From NCBI RefSeq assembly GCF_900639985.1, contig NZ_CAAAIM010000006.1, forward strand, positions 186,001-250,000: a DNA stretch of 64,000 bases. Direction: 5' to 3'. Made by a program: the position numbers and the translations under genes. The DNA is from Legionella rowbothamii. Its GTDB lineage: Bacteria; Pseudomonadota; Gammaproteobacteria; Legionellales; Legionellaceae. A model generated the notes under the pieces. The model did not search any database, was not told where the DNA came from, and saw only the letters and a program-made list of their open reading frames with translations. Of the stretch, positions 28,081 through 37,516 are shown one piece after another; position 1 is the stretch's first letter; each line of letters begins with the position of its first letter.

Positions 28081-29094
28081 CTATCGTTTTTGAGGTTGAC
28101 CTACTTTGGGAAATGACAGAGCGCGGATGTACTTTCCTTCATGATGAATACAGCCACGATATTTACGCCAAACCACAAAGACATAATTTCCATTTCCTGC
28201 TTTATCATCTTCTATGCCCATATCACTTGAGTCAGTTGGGTTTATATTACGATTCTTGGGATAGACTTCCTGCCAAATTACCTGCTTACGTTTTGGGTCA
28301 AAAATCACGTTGGAAACAACACAATTTGGACCACAAGAATTACTGGTACTTTGAGTGACATGCAGACTGTTTTTATTGGTAACGATATCAGCAGCATGCA
28401 TTGCAGCAACAATTGATGCACGAAATCGTGAGGGTTGAGTTACTCTCATTAATCGTGGAATTTCATGGCCCCAAATATCAGTTTGACTTCCAATATCGTG
28501 GTTAAACAATAATTGAGGATGAGTAGCCATATAAGCAATTTCAGCGATTTCAGTTCTATCGGATACAGCATCAGCTTCACTAATGTAATAGGGAAATCCG
28601 AATCGTGTTTCGGGACGGTGCGAAAGGTAAGGAAAACGATACAATCCAGCAGGACTACCTATCACATCTACGATTCTGGTTCGCTCATCATTAAGGTGCA
28701 TTGAGTTAATCTGTCCTGCATCATCACCAAAATCCAAATCTGAACCTGTCGCCAACTTATAAGTTTGTTTATACAACGTTTGACTGGCAAGATTTTCAAA
28801 CAAAGCTTTAGCTTCTATCCATGGATTGGTTTCAGGTCTATTAGCAACGGTGACAATTAAATCAGGAAGAAACTGTTCCACCGCAGGCACAGGAACCAAT
28901 TTTGGTGGCAGCTTTCCAACTGCCCAAGTGCAACTGCCTATGACTTTATAATGGCTATAGGTAAAGATTTTACTAATGACTTTGGTTGCAATACCAAAAC
29001 TGCTAATAGGATTAGGTGGTTTGAGGCTTTCCTGAGCATGCAGAACTGTAGAACCAAGGAACAATACCAGTAATGCAGAATGGTTAATCTTCAT
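28081..29094 (-). CDS. TraU-like conjugation protein (TIGR03756 type)
   Basis: About 337 aa from the ATG at 29094, chosen because GGAGG precedes it at good spacing and a signal peptide (SALLVLFLGSTVLHAQ) then starts the protein. Earlier ATGs lie inside the VirB4-like gene. Cys-rich segments and the GSCTWAVG motif match TraU-type periplasmic proteins used in DNA transfer. The start overlaps the VirB4-like gene by 11 bases. Confidence 0.85.
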   Translation of the reverse strand: MKINHSALLVLFLGSTVLHAQESLKPPNPISSFGIATKVISKIFTYSHYKVIGSCTWAVGKLPPKLVPVPAVEQFLPDLIVTVANRPETNPWIEAKALFENLASQTLYKQTYKLATGSDLDFGDDAGQINSMHLNDERTRIVDVIGSPAGLYRFPYLSHRPETRFGFPYYISEADAVSDRTEIAEIAYMATHPQLLFNHDIGSQTDIWGHEIPRLMRVTQPSRFRASIVAAMHAADIVTNKNSLHVTQSTSNSCGPNCVVSNVIFDPKRKQVIWQEVYPKNRNINPTDSSDMGIEDDKAGNGNYVFVVWRKYRGCIHHEGKYIRALSFPKVGQPQKR

Positions 29095-31882
29095 AAAAAT
29101 AACCTCCATCATTTTGATTGCGTACTTTGTTCTCCAATCTACTAGCCACAATCTCAGCTGCTTTAAGAACATCGTATTGTTCCTCTAGTGCATGACGTTC
29201 GGCTTTTTCTGCTTTTTCATTGAGTAATAACGCCAAGATGTAGCGTGTTGGAATGACGCGAAATAATCCTTGATAACGTGAGCCGAGTAAGACTGCCTCA
29301 GCGTAAAGTCCTTTTTGCGAATCAATGTCACGAATAAGCGCTATTTGCTCAGGAGTTAATTGTTTGAATTTTTGGACATCAACCAGTTCCTTTTCATCAA
29401 TGCCTAATAAAATCCATGTTTCAATCAGTGATAAAATCTTGGTGGCCATTTCAGAATTCATGTCTGCGACATTTTGGGTACTGGGAACGAGCCACAAGCC
29501 CAGTTTACGTGCAACTTTAGCTACAAGCAGTGCGCATGTGACAACAGATGGAATTTGAAACTGGATATGGGCTTCGTCAAAAAAGAGAAAAGTTGGGCGA
29601 TTGTTATTTTGGTTTTCTTCAGCCATAGCAAGAATACGTGGTAAGAGCGATACCATAACCAGAGCCAATTTCCCTTTATCATCTTTAATAGCTGACACAT
29701 CGACATGGAAAATATCAAAATCACCTAAAGGTTCTGTTGGCACATTAAAAAAGCGGGATTTATTACTATTAATTACATAACTTTTTAATCGGTCATGCAT
29801 ATCTAAAATACGATCTTTTTTGCGAGGAACGGTCTCTTTTTCCATTCTTCTGGCAAAGGCAGCCAATACATGTTCCGTTAGCATCTGCGGAATATTGGCA
29901 TTGAAGGAGGTTAATATGGCATCACTTAAGACTTCAATTAGTATGGTTTCATCAGCTAGAGTGAAGCTTTTTTCTTCTAAATCATTAGCCTCAGTAATCA
30001 TGGTACGCAAAGCAAGTGACAACTCAGCCAAATAGTTACGTGATTCTTCGTTACAAGCCTGCTCAGCCAAATTTGCAGCCTCATGTAATCCTTCTTTCAT
30101 CTGCATTATTTTTTCAGCCAGGTGTTTGGCCTTTTCATCACTTAAATTACTACTGATTTCATCAAGCGCTTTGTAGGCTTCACAAAATGGGTTTAAAGGA
30201 ACAGCTTTGCTTTTTTGATTGCTTAATAATAATTGTTTGACACTTTTCCCCTTAGCTCGACAATGGGTGAGAAAACGGTCAAAAGAGTTACCCATTTCAA
30301 ACAGCACAATACGCGCGTTTTTAGTAGCCATTAGTGTATTAATTATCCATCCCGCTGCTACGGATTTCCCACCACCTGAGTTAGCAAAAAGTGCCATATG
30401 CGAGTTTTGGCTAATAAAGTCAGTGTGTAATGGATCAAACAATACCGGCTCACCAAGACGATTAAAGAATGTAAGACAAGGCAAATGTCGTGCCCCTTGA
30501 TTGCGACCATAGACGGGCAGTAAAGCTGCTAATTCAGAGGCATAGATTAAACGATCGAATCGTAAATATTGCCGAGCAAAAGTGGGTACAAAATTAAAGG
30601 GTAATGCACTAAGATAACTGTTGATTGGGTGAAGATCATAACTGGAAGGTATTAAAGGCATTTTGACATCAATGAACAAGTCTTTTAGGTCTTTTTCAAT
30701 TTGGATTGCCTGTTCTTCAGTTTTTGCATGATAGAATATTGCCTGATTAACCCAAAATAGTCTGTTGCCCATTGATAATTCATCTCGGGCAGTTTTAATA
30801 TCATCTCTGACCTGTTGCGGTTTTAAACTGGTACCAATGATGCCTTTTTCAAGTCGCATTAAATGAGCATCAAGAGCTTCATCATTACTAAAAGTGACCT
30901 GAATAGTGTAGATTGCTCCCTCTGGTAATCTGTCTAATAATGCATAACGATGTTTGGGATTTGCTTGAGGCTTCTCACGAGACAACAAACCTGTTTCAGG
31001 CGCTTCTCTTAAACCATCTACATATAATATTCGATGTTGATAACCATCAAATACAAAACCCTTCTCATTACTTTCAGGTGGGGTAAAAAATAGTGCCTGA
31101 CTCAGATTATATCCAGCTGGTTGTTTTTCTTTGGGGTAAGGAAAGCGACTAAGTAATTCCTCAATATTGCCATTAGTCATTGCAGGTTCAGGATTAAACC
31201 AGCGTACCCACCATTGGTAATAGTCCTTACCTGTTAGTCTTTTGAGTTGTAAGCCAGGTGATTTCAGTTTGCTTTCAATCTGCGCCATCACTTCTTGATG
31301 CTCCAACAATGCTTGATCTCGTGTTGGTTGAACTTGTTTGTATAAACGATAAAACAAAACACGAACGCGTCTTCTTCTACCGCGATAAGGCATATCAGTT
31401 TTAGGATCTAAGAATAAACCCTCTGGTCTTACCATCTTGGTGAATAGATCATCGAGTCTGGCCAGATAATCCTGAGTAAAGGACATTTGAGCGATTTTGG
31501 GATCAAGATTATTTGTGATGTGATTCAAAACAGGTTTTAAGCTGTACTCATCATTGACATACATTTGCATTACCCAAGGATCGTCTTTATGTAAGGGAAC
31601 TACTGCTGCAAAAGTGTCACGAATTTTATTAAAAACTGACTCTAGATGAGCAGGAGATGCGGCTTCTGCAGGTATGCTGGCTAATTCAAATCCTGAGCCG
31701 ATACTGATCCCATCATTTAACAAAAAAAGATTTTGTTTATCACAAAAATCGACTATAGCGAGTTGATCAGGTAATGAAGGATGGGGATTGTTATACCCTT
31801 TCTTAACTTCCTTTTCTGTAATAGCACTCCTGGATTTAGAACCTAACAACCAATCGCTGGCTTCATTCAATAATAGCTTCAT
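29084..31882 (-). CDS. VirB4/TraC-type conjugation ATPase (PFL_4706-like)
   Basis: A 932-aa ATPase with Walker A NSGGGKS (about 497) and Walker B FLFFDEAH (about 760). The N-terminal domain is of the VirB4/TraC kind. It powers pilus biogenesis and substrate transfer at the inner membrane. Length and motifs fit the island-type subfamily and the gene appears intact. Confidence 0.92.
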   Translation of the reverse strand: MKLLLNEASDWLLGSKSRSAITEKEVKKGYNNPHPSLPDQLAIVDFCDKQNLFLLNDGISIGSGFELASIPAEAASPAHLESVFNKIRDTFAAVVPLHKDDPWVMQMYVNDEYSLKPVLNHITNNLDPKIAQMSFTQDYLARLDDLFTKMVRPEGLFLDPKTDMPYRGRRRRVRVLFYRLYKQVQPTRDQALLEHQEVMAQIESKLKSPGLQLKRLTGKDYYQWWVRWFNPEPAMTNGNIEELLSRFPYPKEKQPAGYNLSQALFFTPPESNEKGFVFDGYQHRILYVDGLREAPETGLLSREKPQANPKHRYALLDRLPEGAIYTIQVTFSNDEALDAHLMRLEKGIIGTSLKPQQVRDDIKTARDELSMGNRLFWVNQAIFYHAKTEEQAIQIEKDLKDLFIDVKMPLIPSSYDLHPINSYLSALPFNFVPTFARQYLRFDRLIYASELAALLPVYGRNQGARHLPCLTFFNRLGEPVLFDPLHTDFISQNSHMALFANSGGGKSVAAGWIINTLMATKNARIVLFEMGNSFDRFLTHCRAKGKSVKQLLLSNQKSKAVPLNPFCEAYKALDEISSNLSDEKAKHLAEKIMQMKEGLHEAANLAEQACNEESRNYLAELSLALRTMITEANDLEEKSFTLADETILIEVLSDAILTSFNANIPQMLTEHVLAAFARRMEKETVPRKKDRILDMHDRLKSYVINSNKSRFFNVPTEPLGDFDIFHVDVSAIKDDKGKLALVMVSLLPRILAMAEENQNNNRPTFLFFDEAHIQFQIPSVVTCALLVAKVARKLGLWLVPSTQNVADMNSEMATKILSLIETWILLGIDEKELVDVQKFKQLTPEQIALIRDIDSQKGLYAEAVLLGSRYQGLFRVIPTRYILALLLNEKAEKAERHALEEQYDVLKAAEIVASRLENKVRNQNDGGYFYED

Positions 31883-31891
31883 ACCATCCCC

Positions 31892-32281
31892 TCAATATTG
31901 TTCAGATGCCAAAGCAAACTGGTTTTGTTTGTAGAGAAAAAATCCTGTGGTGTAGCCAGGTTTAATCAATTGCTCATCACCAATTAAAGCCACATGGGGA
32001 AACACATAAATTGGAATTTGAGGGTTATCTAAGGGCTTAAATAAATTCTGAATTTCATTAGAAGCATCACGTGTATACCCTTCATAATTGACAGGCTTGT
32101 TTAGTGTTCGTTTTACAGACCAGCTTTGTGTTGGTTCGCTAATGCTTTGCTGATAGAGCTGACTGACAGTCAAACCTCCTTCTGGTATTGCTTTGGAGGC
32201 TACTATCGAAGAAGCACACGCACTCAAAGTCAATGTGCTACCTAAGGCTAAAATCATGCGTAGTTTGTTGTGAATGGCCAT
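31892..32281 (-). CDS. Conjugation lipoprotein (TIGR03751 type)
   Basis: A 129-aa protein with a lipoprotein signal ending in the lipobox LSAC. Small lipoproteins of this position support the outer-membrane core, as VirB7/TraV does. It overlaps the TraB-like gene by 44 bases and lies 9 bases ahead of the VirB4-like gene. Confidence 0.82.
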   Translation of the reverse strand: MAIHNKLRMILALGSTLTLSACASSIVASKAIPEGGLTVSQLYQQSISEPTQSWSVKRTLNKPVNYEGYTRDASNEIQNLFKPLDNPQIPIYVFPHVALIGDEQLIKPGYTTGFFLYKQNQFALASEQY

Positions 32282-33581
32282 AATCTAATACTCTCCCGTT
32301 CGCTTCTTTATCGAGTTTGATGGTTTGTGTTAAATGAAATGAAAATTGATTGGGTCTATACCCTGATTTATAAGCAACACTGGCAGGAACAAATACCATG
32401 TCAAAACTACCCTGAATCCTTTTTTCCAGCCAATCAGCTGCTTTGACTGATCCTTGGGATAACGCACCGCCTAAAGCGTAGTTACCCATAGAACCTGTTG
32501 GTGTAGCAGTTCCGCCATTGTCATTGGCCGTGTAGGTCATTTGCCATTGAGACAATGCATTACCAAAACCCTTAACCCCATCTGCTGCAATCATGGCGGT
32601 TAATACACGCGGAGCATTGGTAAAATATTGGCCTTTGATGCATGGGTTGCCGAAGGCAGTAGTCAGATAACCCAGACTTTCGTTATTAATCATCTCAGCG
32701 GTTCCATTCATTTGCTCCTTGCCGACGGTTACAAAATGGCCGTCATCAAAGACAAATAAAGCAGAGGTGACATAAGCTCGTGCACAACTGATGTTATCGA
32801 GAAATGAGCCTACTCCTATGGCATAGCCATTGACCTTCATCCCTGAAATATTAGGCGGTAAAGGGATGCCATTTGCAGCCATTAAATCCCCTCGATTAAT
32901 AACTGCTGAAAAGGGAAAAAGTGGTTGCATTAATTTTCCTTCCACTGGAACTTCACCAATTAATGCGGATAATAAAGTGGTGTGACCAAGATCCGATCCA
33001 GCTGGAATGGTGTAGAAAGGAATAGATTTTTTTACTTCTGTTTTTTTCAGATTGATTTTAGTTTTTTCGGTTAAAGATTTACGCTTGGCATTGAGTCTGT
33101 CCCAATAAGCAAGTTCGGTTTGATTGTTTTCATTTTTCATCAGTAACTGATCTATGTCTTTAATAGTGCTTTTTTTAATTGGTTTTTTTGCAGGCTCACC
33201 ATTAATTGAATAAGGTTGATCCTGAGGTTGTTGTACCTGTGAGGATTTAAGTTCTGCGATTTGTTCTTTTAGGGCATCAAGCTCTTTGGTTAACTCTGGA
33301 TTGTTGGTTTGTGGTGCATTAATGTTTCCTTGAGTGTTTTGCTCCTTAAGCATTTTATTCTGCGCCTCAAGACTCGCCAGTTTCTTTTCAGTCTCTTGCT
33401 GTCTGGCCGCAACATCACGAATATTGTCATTGAATTGACTGGCTATGGCTTCATTTAAGTTATTAGGATCGCTTTGTTGTTTATCAAGTACAGATGAATG
33501 ATGACCACTATTCATTAGTATCAAAGCAGCGACTCCTACTACAGCACCAGTTAATACTTTTAATCCGGCATTTTTCTTCAT
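32238..33581 (-). CDS. TraB/VirB10-like channel protein (TIGR03752 type)
   Basis: A 447-aa protein with one N-terminal membrane helix (LTGAVVGVAALILM), a coiled coil (QQETEKKLASLEAQNKMLKE), a linker and a VirB10-like beta domain. VirB10 relatives span the envelope and connect the inner-membrane ATPases to the outer-membrane pore. Overlaps both neighbouring genes. Confidence 0.87.
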   Translation of the reverse strand: MKKNAGLKVLTGAVVGVAALILMNSGHHSSVLDKQQSDPNNLNEAIASQFNDNIRDVAARQQETEKKLASLEAQNKMLKEQNTQGNINAPQTNNPELTKELDALKEQIAELKSSQVQQPQDQPYSINGEPAKKPIKKSTIKDIDQLLMKNENNQTELAYWDRLNAKRKSLTEKTKINLKKTEVKKSIPFYTIPAGSDLGHTTLLSALIGEVPVEGKLMQPLFPFSAVINRGDLMAANGIPLPPNISGMKVNGYAIGVGSFLDNISCARAYVTSALFVFDDGHFVTVGKEQMNGTAEMINNESLGYLTTAFGNPCIKGQYFTNAPRVLTAMIAADGVKGFGNALSQWQMTYTANDNGGTATPTGSMGNYALGGALSQGSVKAADWLEKRIQGSFDMVFVPASVAYKSGYRPNQFSFHLTQTIKLDKEANGRVLDYGHSQQTTHDFSLR

Positions 33582-34363
33582 CGTACAAACTCCCTACCAG
33601 TAACCAAGGCCTCATTAAATGGTCTATCCGAAACCAGAAATACGGTGGTTGTGTCTTCTTTACCTCGTGGTGCTAATGTATTGGTGGGATAGAAGGTAGC
33701 GGTTTGCCAATTTCCCACCATGCGACGAGGATCAACAACTACCTCTTTATTCAACAGATTTTTTAATTCGATCGCTGTGACATAAAAGGCACCTCCATGC
33801 CATGAAATCAAAGGACGAGACTCCATACTGGCACCATAAATCAGACTTATTTGTTTTCTGGTTTGCATGGGAATACGACCAACCCCTTCAGGAATGACTA
33901 ATAGTCTTTGTGGGGCATATAGGGATTGGATAGCGAAACGGGTCAATGTGATTGAGTTGATATCAAAACTGTTAGCCGTTTCCGGTTGATTGTTGTTAGA
34001 TTCTTCTTTATTTTCCAACAAGATTTCTACAGGTTTATTGGCGGTGATTTTCTCATTGGCAGATAAGTTAAGAATAATCACTTCGCCTTGGGGCATAAGC
34101 TGAACGAGCAGGCGTTTGTTATCAAAAGATTCCTTTCCTTTAAGATAAAGAGCATCCTGAATTTTTAATACTGCGATTTTTTCGCCAGCTTCGTTGTCGA
34201 TAATGCTAATGGCTTGGGGGAAATGAACTAATCGTTCCTCATTTAAAGAAATACTCAAATGAATAGGCGTTTTATCCCATAACACATGCTCGGCATCGAG
34301 TGCGAAAACCTCCATACTGACCAAAACACTGATTAATACGAACAACCATTTATACTTTGTCAT
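33578..34363 (-). CDS. TraK/VirB9-like protein (TIGR03749 type)
   Basis: A 261-aa protein with a signal peptide (LFVLISVLVSMEVFA) and a beta-rich mature part, as expected for the periplasmic outer-membrane core component of island-type systems. It overlaps the TraB-like gene by 4 bases and the TraE-like gene by 14. Confidence 0.85.
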   Translation of the reverse strand: MTKYKWLFVLISVLVSMEVFALDAEHVLWDKTPIHLSISLNEERLVHFPQAISIIDNEAGEKIAVLKIQDALYLKGKESFDNKRLLVQLMPQGEVIILNLSANEKITANKPVEILLENKEESNNNQPETANSFDINSITLTRFAIQSLYAPQRLLVIPEGVGRIPMQTRKQISLIYGASMESRPLISWHGGAFYVTAIELKNLLNKEVVVDPRRMVGNWQTATFYPTNTLAPRGKEDTTTVFLVSDRPFNEALVTGREFVR

Positions 34364-35021
34364 GTTGTTTTTCCTCCAAAGGTGTAGCTAACAAATCTTT
34401 GACCAGGGCTTCTGGTTGGGTATAACCATCGAGAGCTAATTGAAAGGGATTTTGCAGGCGAGATAAGGTCACTTTGACTACTCGAAGATGGTAATCAACT
34501 ACCTTGTCAGCAATGACCATAGGGCTATTGTCTTTAAGTCTTTGCGTGATGCGTAAAACCAGATGTACTTCCCACATGTTATTGCCTATGTCTTTCACAT
34601 CACTGTCTTCCATAAAGCGATAAAGACTAGCCACTTGAACTCTATTGAAGAGTTGAGCATCTTTATACGCTGCCAGTGTTTGCTCCATTAAATGTCTATG
34701 ACGTGGGGTGAAGTAATAGTGGAAACTGGCGAGGTTATTAGTGAACTCACTTTTACCTGATTTGGACCAGGTATTTAAAGCAGGCATTAACGTTGCAACA
34801 AACCCTTGCACATACTCAGCAGGAATTTGCTCTGCTTTAATTAATCCACCATTTGTTGCCATTGAAGGGGTTAGCCAAAATTCATAACGATTAGGGGATT
34901 TAGCCAGAGTGATAATCAGTCCAGATACAATGAATACAAGCACTGAGATAAAGGCCAATAACAGGCGGTTGAGATGATTTAAGCTATCGATTTTCTTCCA
35001 GTAATTAAACATGAGGTTCAC
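34350..35021 (-). CDS. TraE/VirB8-like protein (TIGR03746 type)
   Basis: A 223-aa protein with one N-terminal membrane helix (LLLAFISVLVFIVSGLII) and a periplasmic domain, the layout of VirB8/TraE assembly factors. Overlaps on both sides indicate a tightly coupled operon. ATG at 35021 or 35012 could be the start. Confidence 0.85.
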   Translation of the reverse strand: MNLMFNYWKKIDSLNHLNRLLLAFISVLVFIVSGLIITLAKSPNRYEFWLTPSMATNGGLIKAEQIPAEYVQGFVATLMPALNTWSKSGKSEFTNNLASFHYYFTPRHRHLMEQTLAAYKDAQLFNRVQVASLYRFMEDSDVKDIGNNMWEVHLVLRITQRLKDNSPMVIADKVVDYHLRVVKVTLSRLQNPFQLALDGYTQPEALVKDLLATPLEEKQHDKV

Positions 35022-35376
35022 CTACTAATTTGGATTTTTGCCAGATGCCTTTATGAGAAAGATAAGGCGAAGTTCTTATGCCCCAACGTGCAAACCCTAA
35101 AATGGTTTTCTTCATTAGATAACCATAAGGTTTGCCCGCTTTTAATCGGGCAACACGCTTTGGACAAACCGTAATGGACAAAACAAAACCCACCAAAAAA
35201 CCAACGCAACCAAAAGCCAATGGGTAGCCTGCAGGTATACCGCTTAAGGTAAAAAGCAAGCTAGTACCTAGTGTTGCTACAATGACAATCCAGAATAGTT
35301 CACGCAGACTTAACCCTTTGTAGGCTTCGTAATCATGAGACAGATGGCGTGATGAAGGTCGGTTCATGGCAGCCAC
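35005..35376 (-). CDS. TraL/VirB3-like membrane protein (TIGR03750 type)
   Basis: A 123-aa protein with two adjacent membrane helices (about 30-75) followed by a basic segment with VCPKRVARLKAGKPYGY. This matches the TIGR03750 family of conjugation regions and works at the inner membrane with the VirB4-like ATPase. Confidence 0.85.
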   Translation of the reverse strand: MAAMNRPSSRHLSHDYEAYKGLSLRELFWIVIVATLGTSLLFTLSGIPAGYPLAFGCVGFLVGFVLSITVCPKRVARLKAGKPYGYLMKKTILGFARWGIRTSPYLSHKGIWQKSKLVGEPHV

Positions 35377-35763
35377 CTAAATCTTGAATTTGGTAATCAT
35401 GGTGTAACCCACATAACCTGCAACAATACTGATTGCCAGATAAGTAATACCCATCACCGCAAAAGTACCAAAGGCCACCATCGAACCGTCATTTTTCTTG
35501 GATTCCTCTATACCGTGCTGAACTGTTGTGATGAACTTGATAAAACTCATTACCGCAGCAATAAAGAGTAATAATCCCAATCCTTGTCTAACGTAATTTC
35601 CTGTCACCGTCATCATGCTTTTATTGCCGTCACTAATATCATCGGCATTAGAAATTTTGGGGAACCAGTTATCAGCAAACAGGGCTGGTGCGTAGTTTAA
35701 AGTGATAAAACCCGTACCGATTTTTTGCCACCATTGATTCAACTGGACGTTTTTATTTTTCAT
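35377..35763 (-). CDS. Integrating-element membrane protein, pilin-like (TIGR03745 type)
   Basis: A 128-aa protein with two long hydrophobic helices (LGLLLFIAAVMSFIKFI and a C-terminal one), like a VirB2/TraA-type pilin or membrane scaffold. I start at the ATG at 35763 because AGGGG lies upstream and relatives start here; the ATG at 35805 lies within the previous gene. Confidence 0.8.
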   Translation of the reverse strand: MKNKNVQLNQWWQKIGTGFITLNYAPALFADNWFPKISNADDISDGNKSMMTVTGNYVRQGLGLLLFIAAVMSFIKFITTVQHGIEESKKNDGSMVAFGTFAVMGITYLAISIVAGYVGYTMITKFKI

Positions 35764-35765
35764 GG

Positions 35766-36029
35766 TTAATTCCCCTTTACGATTAAAATTAGAATGAATA
35801 GGCAAAGTCCCATTACAATGCGAATTGAACGAGAGCCAAGACGAATGAGAAAACCATCCTGTTCTCTTTCTTCATTGCCCATAAAGTGATTGATGCACCA
35901 GATCACTGCGATAATGACCATCATGATCGCGATGAACCGAATGCAACTTGAGTACACCCCAGCAGCTGTATTACCTGCCGCTTGCTTGAAGCTGGCGGCA
36001 AATGTTTTAGCGATATCCACTTTGCCCAT
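35766..36029 (-). CDS. Small membrane protein of conjugation region (TIGR03758/DUF3262 type)
   Basis: An 87-aa protein with two membrane helices (IRFIAIMMVIIAVIWCI and IVMGLCLFILILIV). This is the typical partner next to the TIGR03745 gene. Its exact role in pilus assembly is unknown. Confidence 0.8.
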   Translation of the reverse strand: MGKVDIAKTFAASFKQAAGNTAAGVYSSCIRFIAIMMVIIAVIWCINHFMGNEEREQDGFLIRLGSRSIRIVMGLCLFILILIVKGN

Positions 36030-36031
36030 GG

Positions 36032-36358
36032 CTACTTACCAATGAAATCAAGCGCTAAAGGCTTGATAGTTTTAGGTTCGATGGCGGGCTTATTGATGTA
36101 ATCAATTAGTGAATTGCGGATAACCAATAAATCATTACGCAACCCAGGATGCGACTTGCCATCAGATCCTTCAAAAGATTCAATATGTAATTGGGTTCGA
36201 GTATTAGGTTCAATTTCCGTTTGGGCTTCATCCAGCAAGGGCATGATGGCGTTGATTTGGTTAATAACTCTGACCAACGTTTGATTAAGAGCTTCTTCAC
36301 TGGCGTGTGTCGCAAAGCAAGTCATACTCAGCATTAAAATCAAAAACAATCTTTTCAT
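36032..36358 (-). CDS. RAQPRD-family conjugative element protein
   Basis: A 108-aa exported protein with signal peptide (LILMLSMTCFATHA). The mature part has the layout of the RAQPRD family (paired helices, then LRNDLLVIRNSLIDYI and a C-terminal LALDFIGK), although the RAQPRD motif itself is not conserved. Likely periplasmic. Confidence 0.75.
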   Translation of the reverse strand: MKRLFLILMLSMTCFATHASEEALNQTLVRVINQINAIMPLLDEAQTEIEPNTRTQLHIESFEGSDGKSHPGLRNDLLVIRNSLIDYINKPAIEPKTIKPLALDFIGK

Positions 36359-36367
36359 TTTTTCTCC

Positions 36368-37066
36368 TTACAAATATTTCTTAAAGCGACTGGCTGTAAT
36401 GGAAACCATCACACTTAATAAGATACTGACGGGTACGAACATTAGTGCTGGGGTAATACACAAAGGAACTGCTAGCCATAAGGCCAATAACATCAGCAAA
36501 CCACGTTTGAAGTAGCGATTTAATTGATGAAATACATATGAGGACTCACGTCCCAACGAGGCGGTGCGAATGGCTCGTTGATTCAAACCATCGACCAAAC
36601 CTGCTGTCATAGCTAAAGCAAATAATGGAATGCTTGCCAGAAGAATCATCAGCTTGATAAACATCACATGAGCAGTCAGGCTGATAAGTAACCCAACTTG
36701 TTTTGTAGTGGTAAATAAGTCATCTACTATCTGATCTAATTCAGAGTTGTTTTCTGGTAAGACGGTATTCAATTCACTTTTAATAACGGTAGTAACTTTT
36801 CCTACTTTGTCGGTCATTTTTTCAGTTGGTATTGCGGTAACCCATGACTTGAAGTGCTCAGCCACTGAAGCATCATTAAATTCTGCGACTGCACTAGTTT
36901 GTTGTTTGGATAGTTCATAGATGGTTTGCCAGGCTGAATCAAAGCCATTCATTCCCCATAGACTCAATGCCCAACCCAATAAAATCAACCAACCGATAAA
37001 GACAAGTAACAGCAAGCTCATGATGATTCTTTTGGATTTCTTTTGGGTTTGAGTTTTTATTGCCAT
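36368..37066 (-). CDS. Integrating-element membrane protein, DUF4400 / PFL_4697 type
   Basis: A 232-aa protein with an N-terminal helix and several more membrane segments (about 130-160 and 195-225). LVDGLNQRAIRTASLGRESSYVFHQ is characteristic of this DUF4400 family. Inner-membrane part of the island conjugation apparatus. Overlaps the next gene by 10 bases. Confidence 0.83.
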   Translation of the reverse strand: MAIKTQTQKKSKRIIMSLLLLVFIGWLILLGWALSLWGMNGFDSAWQTIYELSKQQTSAVAEFNDASVAEHFKSWVTAIPTEKMTDKVGKVTTVIKSELNTVLPENNSELDQIVDDLFTTTKQVGLLISLTAHVMFIKLMILLASIPLFALAMTAGLVDGLNQRAIRTASLGRESSYVFHQLNRYFKRGLLMLLALWLAVPLCITPALMFVPVSILLSVMVSITASRFKKYL

Positions 37067-37515
37067 ATCTCACCTTTATTAAAAATCAGTGGGTAATGGC
37101 TTTCTTTGAAGATGGCTAAGAGGTCATCTACATCAGCAGGCAATAATGGTTCTTTGATTAATTCCTGAAGTTCCAGCAGACTGGAACTGCTGTCTATATT
37201 AGTAATAAAACCCAGAGCATTTATCTTTTCTAACTCTTGTGCATGATCCTTTAACCATTGACGAGATACAGCATCATCGCCAATGATAAAAATAGAATAA
37301 GAAAAGTTAATTAATTCTAATTTGCGTTTTAATACTTTGCCCACTGTTGCTTTGCTGGTCGCAGGTAATCGCGCATCCAGTTTTGCCTGAAGTTTCAGTG
37401 ATTCTTCTGTGAGTTGCTCTTGCGATTCTTTGATGTAGTGTTCCATATCGATGACTTGATAGGCATAGCAGGAAGTAATCATCAATAAACCTGCAATTAG
37501 TGATATCTTTCTCAT
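37057..37515 (-). CDS. Integrating-element protein, PFL_4695 / TIGR03765 type
   Basis: About 152 aa from the ATG at 37515, which follows GGGGAGG. A signal peptide precedes a domain with FIIGDDAVSRQWL, typical of this family. Probably periplasmic; function in mating-pair formation unknown. The previous gene stops one base away. Confidence 0.82.
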   Translation of the reverse strand: MRKISLIAGLLMITSCYAYQVIDMEHYIKESQEQLTEESLKLQAKLDARLPATSKATVGKVLKRKLELINFSYSIFIIGDDAVSRQWLKDHAQELEKINALGFITNIDSSSSLLELQELIKEPLLPADVDDLLAIFKESHYPLIFNKGEIWQ

Positions 37516-37516
37516 C

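Noticed and set aside
33128-33150. Third hammerhead core (TCATCAG) in the TraB-like gene
   Set aside because: No GAA core segment or pairing stems follow.
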